A stretch of 37,265 nucleotides of DNA from Ilumatobacteraceae bacterium (GTDB lineage: Bacteria; Actinomycetota; Acidimicrobiia; Acidimicrobiales; Ilumatobacteraceae): positions 1 to 37,265 of the forward strand of contig JANRBC010000027.1 in NCBI GenBank assembly GCA_030727685.1, in the 5' to 3' direction. Below, piece after piece: positions 33,360 to 37,265 of the stretch (position 1 is the stretch's first letter; every line of letters begins with the position of its first letter). The notes beneath the pieces are model-generated. The model searched no databases. It saw nothing but the letters and a program-made list of their open reading frames with translations, and was not told the DNA's origin. Made by a program: the position numbers and the translations under genes.

Positions 33360-33915
33360 TCCGAACGCGATGGCGACGTGGGCAAACGCCGTTACGGTTT
33401 CGCGCATTTTGGTTTCGCCGTTGCTGTTCATTGTCGTGCCCGACGACAATGCCGGTTCATGGTTGGCAGCATGGTTGTGGTTCGGTTTGTGCGTCAGCGA
33501 TGTGCTCGATGGTTATTTGGCACGACGTCACGGCACAACCAAGAGCGGTGCGTTTCTAGACCCGCTTGCTGACAAAGTTTTGGTGCTCGGCGCAATGTTT
33601 ACACTCGTTAGTCGCGACATGTTTGGTTTTTGGCCCGTCGTGATCATCGCCGTGCGCGAAGTTGTCGTCAGCATCTACCGCGTTGTGGTTGGAGCGCGAG
33701 GCGTGACTGTGCCAGCAAGTCGCTTGGCGAAAATCAAGACACTAAGCCAACAGGTTTCGATTGGTTTTGCATTGGCCCCATTTAGTGCTGTCGATATGAC
33801 TTATGCATGGCTCACGACTCTTTGGCTCGCAGTTGGGTTGACAATCATTAGTGGATTGCAATACGCGGTGCGTGCGTTGCGCCCAGCATTTAATTTGCGT
33901 CGGGCCGCCAAGTAA
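33349..33915 (+). CDS. pgsA: CDP-alcohol phosphatidyltransferase, PgsA type
   Basis: Membrane enzyme of 188 residues that probably makes phosphatidylglycerol phosphate from CDP-diacylglycerol and glycerol-3-phosphate. The catalytic motif DG-x2-AR-x7-G-x3-D-x3-D is seen as D54 G55, A58 R59, G67, D71, D75. About five membrane spans are visible. Phosphatidylinositol-type members are a possible alternative, but the position before cinA supports PgsA. Its stop and the cinA start share TAATG. Confidence 0.9.
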   Translation: MPVNPNAMATWANAVTVSRILVSPLLFIVVPDDNAGSWLAAWLWFGLCVSDVLDGYLARRHGTTKSGAFLDPLADKVLVLGAMFTLVSRDMFGFWPVVIIAVREVVVSIYRVVVGARGVTVPASRLAKIKTLSQQVSIGFALAPFSAVDMTYAWLTTLWLAVGLTIISGLQYAVRALRPAFNLRRAAK

Positions 33916-35144
33916 TGCGTTGCAGTGTTGTTGCGGTAGGTACCGAACTTTTATTGGGTCAAATTGTCGATACGAATTCGTCGTGGCTCGGTGAGCAACT
34001 GGCTTCTGCGGGTATTGATTCTTTGTTTCAGGTAAAAGTGGGCGACAACTTGGGTCGCATCGTTGCGACGTTGCGCTCAACTTTAGAGCAAGCCGACGCG
34101 ATCATTATCTGTGGCGGTCTAGGGCCAACTCATGACGATATAACTCGCGAAGCGATTGCCGAGATTATGGGTGTTGAACTTGAAATGAACGACGAGGTGG
34201 CGCTCGTGATCGATCAGTTATTTACATCGCGCGGTCGCCGCATGCCACAAAATAATTTGCGTCAAGCCATGGTGCCTAAGGGTGCGAAAATCATCGAACA
34301 ACGACGGGGCACGGCACCAGGTTTGATTTGTCCCGTTGGTGAAAAGGTCATGTATGCAGTGCCTGGTGTGCCATTCGAACTTTACGAAATGTTCGAACGG
34401 GCGATATTGCCCGATTTGCTGGCCAGAAGCGGTGAGGCATCAGTTATTAAGAGTCGCGTTCTGCGAACTTGGGGCGATAGCGAAAGTGGACTTAACGAAC
34501 GACTAGTCGGGGTGATCAACGAACTTGAAAAAGTTGGCAACCCGACGCTGGCGTTTTTGGCCAGTGGCTGGGAAGGCATCAAAGTCAGACTTACAGCAAA
34601 AGCAAACACCGAGAGCCAAGCAATTGAGTTGCTCGACATTTGGGATGCAAAGGTGCGAGAGCAAGTTGAGGACCTCGTGTTTGGTGTCGATGGACAGAAC
34701 ATGGAGTCTGTAGTGCTGCAAAATCTGCGCGAAAGAAAACTGACTTTGGGTATTGCTGAGTCGGTAACAGGAGGCCTTATGGCTGGTCGTTTGACTGCGA
34801 TTGCGGGTGCAAGCGATGTGTTTCGCGGAGCGATCGTTAGTTACGACAGTGAAGTCAAGTTCGAACTTTTGAGCGTGTCGCGTGGGCCGGTCGTAAGTGA
34901 ATCTGCGGCAAAAGAAATGGCTGTCGGTGTTCGTAAAACACTCGGCAGCGACATTGGGCTGGCGGTGACTGGTGTTGCTGGCCCGACCGAACAAGACGGA
35001 GTGAAAGTTGGCACTCTTTGTGTTGGTCTCGCGATGCCCAATGGTGACGTGCGTTCGACAACTTTTAGTTTGCCGTACGGGCGCGAACAGATGCGACAGT
35101 TCTCGGTGATAAGCGCATTAAATTTTTTGCGTCAATCGCTTTAG
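33915..35144 (+). CDS. cinA: CinA-family nicotinamide-nucleotide amidohydrolase
   Basis: Two-domain protein of 409 residues. The N-terminal molybdopterin-binding-like domain reads AVGTELLLGQIVDTNSSWLG and ICGGLGPTHDDITREAIAE. The C-terminal deamidase domain reads LGIAESVTGGLMAGRLTAIAGASDVFRGAIVSYDSEVK and TGVAGPTEQDGVKVGTL. The latter hydrolyses nicotinamide mononucleotide in NAD recycling. Translation is coupled to pgsA by a one-base overlap. recA, often next in other bacteria, does not follow. Confidence 0.95.
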   Translation: MRCSVVAVGTELLLGQIVDTNSSWLGEQLASAGIDSLFQVKVGDNLGRIVATLRSTLEQADAIIICGGLGPTHDDITREAIAEIMGVELEMNDEVALVIDQLFTSRGRRMPQNNLRQAMVPKGAKIIEQRRGTAPGLICPVGEKVMYAVPGVPFELYEMFERAILPDLLARSGEASVIKSRVLRTWGDSESGLNERLVGVINELEKVGNPTLAFLASGWEGIKVRLTAKANTESQAIELLDIWDAKVREQVEDLVFGVDGQNMESVVLQNLRERKLTLGIAESVTGGLMAGRLTAIAGASDVFRGAIVSYDSEVKFELLSVSRGPVVSESAAKEMAVGVRKTLGSDIGLAVTGVAGPTEQDGVKVGTLCVGLAMPNGDVRSTTFSLPYGREQMRQFSVISALNFLRQSL

Positions 35145-35230
35145 ATTCAAGGCTTTTTGCTTGACGGCATCACGGTAGACTGATCGTGTTGTTGCACCCG
35201 AGCAATAACAAGAAAAGCATTTAGGTTTTT

Positions 35231-36523
35231 GTGGCAAACATTCTCATCGTTGGTGCTGGTGGGGTCGGTGGCGGTATGGCCTCGATTGCCGAGACTCGAA
35301 GTTTCTTCGATTCGTTCGTGCTGGCCGACATTAATTCTGGTCGCGGTGACGAGATCATCGCCAAACTCGAACAGCCAGGACGTTTTTCGTCGGCGCAAGT
35401 TGACGCCCGAAGCAAGTCGGAAATTGTTGCATTAGCCCAACGCGTTAAAGCCGATGTGATTGTCAATGCGTGCGATCCGAGACTCAACGAGCCAATTTTT
35501 GAAGCGGCTTTTGAAGCGGGTTGTACATATTTAGACATGGCGATGAATTTGAGCAAGCCGCACCCGACTAATCCTTACGAAGAGGTGGGCGAGCCTCTTG
35601 GCAAAGATCAGATCTCTGCTGACGATCGCTGGAAAGAAAAAGGTCTTCTTGCTTTAGTTGGTATGGGTGTAGAGCCGGGCTTGAGCAATGTGTTTGCCCG
35701 TTATGCATCAGATCATCTTTTTGACACGATCGATGAAATTGGTGTTCGCGACGGCTCAAACTTGTCGATTGACGGTCTCGATTTTGCACCAACATTTTCT
35801 ATTTGGACGACCATCGAAGAAACTTTGAACCCACCAATCGTTTGGGAAAAGAGTCGCGGACTTTACACGACTGATTGTTTCAGTGAGCCAGAGATTTTTC
35901 ATTTTCCTGCGGGTATCGGCGCATACGAATGCGTGAACGTAGAACACGAAGAAGTGCTCATGATTCCACGCGAGATCGATTGCAATCGTGTGACGTTTAA
36001 ATACAGCCTTGGTGCCGAGTTCATCGACTGGTTGAAGACTTTTGCCTACCTCGGTCTAGACAGCACCGAAAAAATTCGTGTTGGCGATGTCTCGGTTTCG
36101 CCGAGAGATGTCTTGGCTTCAGTGCTGCCAAACCCAGCCAAATTGGGCCACTTGATGCATGGTCGCACTTGTGCTGGTACTTGGGTAAAAGGCACGCACG
36201 ACGGCAAGCCCCGAGAGGTTTATCTGTATCACGTGGCTGACAACGAAACGACAATGCGTGATTGGGGTTCGCAAGCAGTTCTTTGGCAGACGGCGATGTG
36301 TCCAGTTGTGGCACTTGAATTGTTGGCTAACGGAAGTTGGAAAGGCACTGGAGTTCGCGGCCCAGAGGCATTTGACGCAGTGCCGTTTTTGAATTTGCTT
36401 GGCGAGTACAACACTCACCACGGCATCATGGAGATGGGGCCGGGTTTGTGGCCGAGTCCGAAGCCGACTGGACAACCAGGTTGGGACCGACCCGTCAAGC
36501 GCGCAGTGGTGCCTGGCGCTTAA
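35231..36523 (+). CDS. Saccharopine / carboxynorspermidine dehydrogenase-like oxidoreductase
   Basis: Protein of 430 residues with an N-terminal Rossmann fold (ILIVGAGGVGGGMA). It ends in the pattern I recall from carboxynorspermidine dehydrogenases: TWVKGTHDGKPREVYLYHVADNE, WGSQAVLWQTAMCPVVALELLANGSW, then GVRGPEAFDAVPFL. These enzymes reduce a Schiff base between an aldehyde and an amine in polyamine or lysine-type synthesis. The GTG at 35231 has a short AGG upstream. No decarboxylase partner is in the window, so the exact product is uncertain. The 86 nt before it hold no convincing promoter. Confidence 0.8.
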   Translation: MANILIVGAGGVGGGMASIAETRSFFDSFVLADINSGRGDEIIAKLEQPGRFSSAQVDARSKSEIVALAQRVKADVIVNACDPRLNEPIFEAAFEAGCTYLDMAMNLSKPHPTNPYEEVGEPLGKDQISADDRWKEKGLLALVGMGVEPGLSNVFARYASDHLFDTIDEIGVRDGSNLSIDGLDFAPTFSIWTTIEETLNPPIVWEKSRGLYTTDCFSEPEIFHFPAGIGAYECVNVEHEEVLMIPREIDCNRVTFKYSLGAEFIDWLKTFAYLGLDSTEKIRVGDVSVSPRDVLASVLPNPAKLGHLMHGRTCAGTWVKGTHDGKPREVYLYHVADNETTMRDWGSQAVLWQTAMCPVVALELLANGSWKGTGVRGPEAFDAVPFLNLLGEYNTHHGIMEMGPGLWPSPKPTGQPGWDRPVKRAVVPGA

Positions 36524-36540
36524 ATTTTTGCGCGCGAAGA

Positions 36541-37265
36541 TTATTTGCCGGCGAGAATTTTGATAACTGGCGCAAAACTGTTTACGTCTTCGCCGCCGAC
36601 GATGACATAAGAAAAACCCCAGCGCTCACGACGGGCGAGAAGATCTTCGGCGATTTTTGCTGGTGGGCCCATTAATGCAAACGGCGAGTTGGCGACCATC
36701 TCGGGTGCAACTTTGAACATGTTCGCAGTGCCCGTGATTGCTTCTTCGGCACTGTCGCGAATGTTGACCAAAAAAGTTCGAATATTTAATTCGATATTTG
36801 ACATGCGAGAGCCGGCAGTTTGTTTAACTAAATCAACTTTTTCGGTGACGGCTTCGGCGCTCATCTCTGAGATCGTGTAAGCATTGACGACACCGTCTTT
36901 TAGAGATGGGTTAATGCCGACGATGTCAGCGAGTTGAGCGGCGAGTTTTAAGACTCGTGGCCCGCCGCCACCAATCAAAATTGGCGGACACGGTCGTTGC
37001 ACCGGCAGTGGGGTCGCGGTGTAGTCGGTGATGGTGTAGTGCTTGCCCGAAAACGAAAACTTCTCGCCGGTCATTGCACGTTTGATGATTTCTAATCCTT
37101 CAAGAAATCTGTCGATGCGCACACCAGGCTTGTCGTATTGCATGCCTGATTGAACATAATCAGTCGCCATCCAGCCGGCGCCGATGCCGATCTCGAGGCG
37201 GCCATCTGATAGCAAGTCGAGAGTGGCAAGTTCTTTTGCCAAAACAACTGGGTGTTTGTAGTCGT
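36541..37265 (-). CDS. Luciferase-like (LLM) F420-type oxidoreductase, 5' end beyond window
   Basis: Partial gene: the reading frame is open to the right edge (the residues D-Y-K-H-P-V-V-L precede the first candidate start, which is an internal TTG), so the N-terminus is missing. The visible 240 residues have ELATLDLLSDGRLEIGIGAGW, the conserved LLM helix-strand, and GVRIDRFLEGLEIIKRAMTGEKFSFSGKHYTI. It ends with a typical cofactor-proximal C-terminal region. It resembles the F420-dependent mycobacterial groups, but the cofactor is inferred. It faces the oxidoreductase gene at 35231-36523. Confidence 0.9.
   Translation of the reverse strand, partial: DYKHPVVLAKELATLDLLSDGRLEIGIGAGWMATDYVQSGMQYDKPGVRIDRFLEGLEIIKRAMTGEKFSFSGKHYTITDYTATPLPVQRPCPPILIGGGGPRVLKLAAQLADIVGINPSLKDGVVNAYTISEMSAEAVTEKVDLVKQTAGSRMSNIELNIRTFLVNIRDSAEEAITGTANMFKVAPEMVANSPFALMGPPAKIAEDLLARRERWGFSYVIVGGEDVNSFAPVIKILAGK

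Noticed and set aside
1..37265. CRISPR array, insertion sequence, prophage or toxin-antitoxin pair
   Set aside because: I found no regular spaced repeats, transposase or integrase motifs, or paired small genes of that kind on either strand.

Overview
The window looks like a chromosomal segment of a low- to mid-GC actinobacterium, most likely a streamlined Acidimicrobiia-type lineage; this is an inference and no marker search was run. The reasons are a fused two-domain FO synthase (FbiC), two F420-type luciferase-like oxidoreductases, an actinobacterial-looking LeuRS, and the order rbfA-truB-ribF / rpsO-pnp-dapB / dapA-rnj-ftsK-rimO-pgsA-cinA. GC is near 50% by eye. Packing is extreme: many genes overlap by 1-37 nt, several neighbours share ATGA or TAATG junctions, and no gene-free stretch exceeds about 190 bp. 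I saw no insertion sequence, integrase, CRISPR array or rRNA.

Region 1 (28-9191) is accessory and probably catabolic. It starts at tRNA-Ala(GGC) and holds an SDR dehydrogenase, a complete PotABCD-type importer (potA on +, potBCD on -), a class III aminotransferase, a translationally coupled pair of oxygenases (PhyH-type Fe/2-oxoglutarate and Rieske non-heme iron) and a luciferase-like oxidoreductase. Together they suggest uptake and oxidative breakdown of a small amine such as a polyamine or quaternary amine. The substrate cannot be read from sequence.

Region 2 (9205-18263) holds leuS, then rbfA-truB-ribF on +, facing ribE, a chorismate mutase-VOC fusion and fbiC on -. ribE and the fusion are coupled by an ATGA overlap. 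FbiC joins tyrosine to 5-amino-6-ribitylaminouracil to make FO, so this strand groups a gene next to the riboflavin branch, a gene at the entry of the tyrosine branch and the enzyme that joins the two precursors.

Region 3 (18321-22800) has rpsO and pnp with structured leaders, dapB, and a convergent thiol peroxidase with a lysine-rich tail. A tandem 36-bp duplication lies at the 3' end of the peroxidase gene. A small DedA-like membrane protein gene precedes the peroxidase gene in the same operon.

Region 4 (23488-27015) holds an acyl-CoA synthetase, then a TetR regulator with a clear palindromic operator inside its own leaderless promoter, followed by an uncharacterised ferritin-like diiron enzyme.

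Region 5 (27038-35144) returns to core genes: dapA, a C-terminally short RNase J, ftsK, rimO, pgsA and cinA, all on +. Region 6 (35231-37265) has a carboxynorspermidine-dehydrogenase-like oxidoreductase and a second luciferase-like oxidoreductase cut by the window edge.
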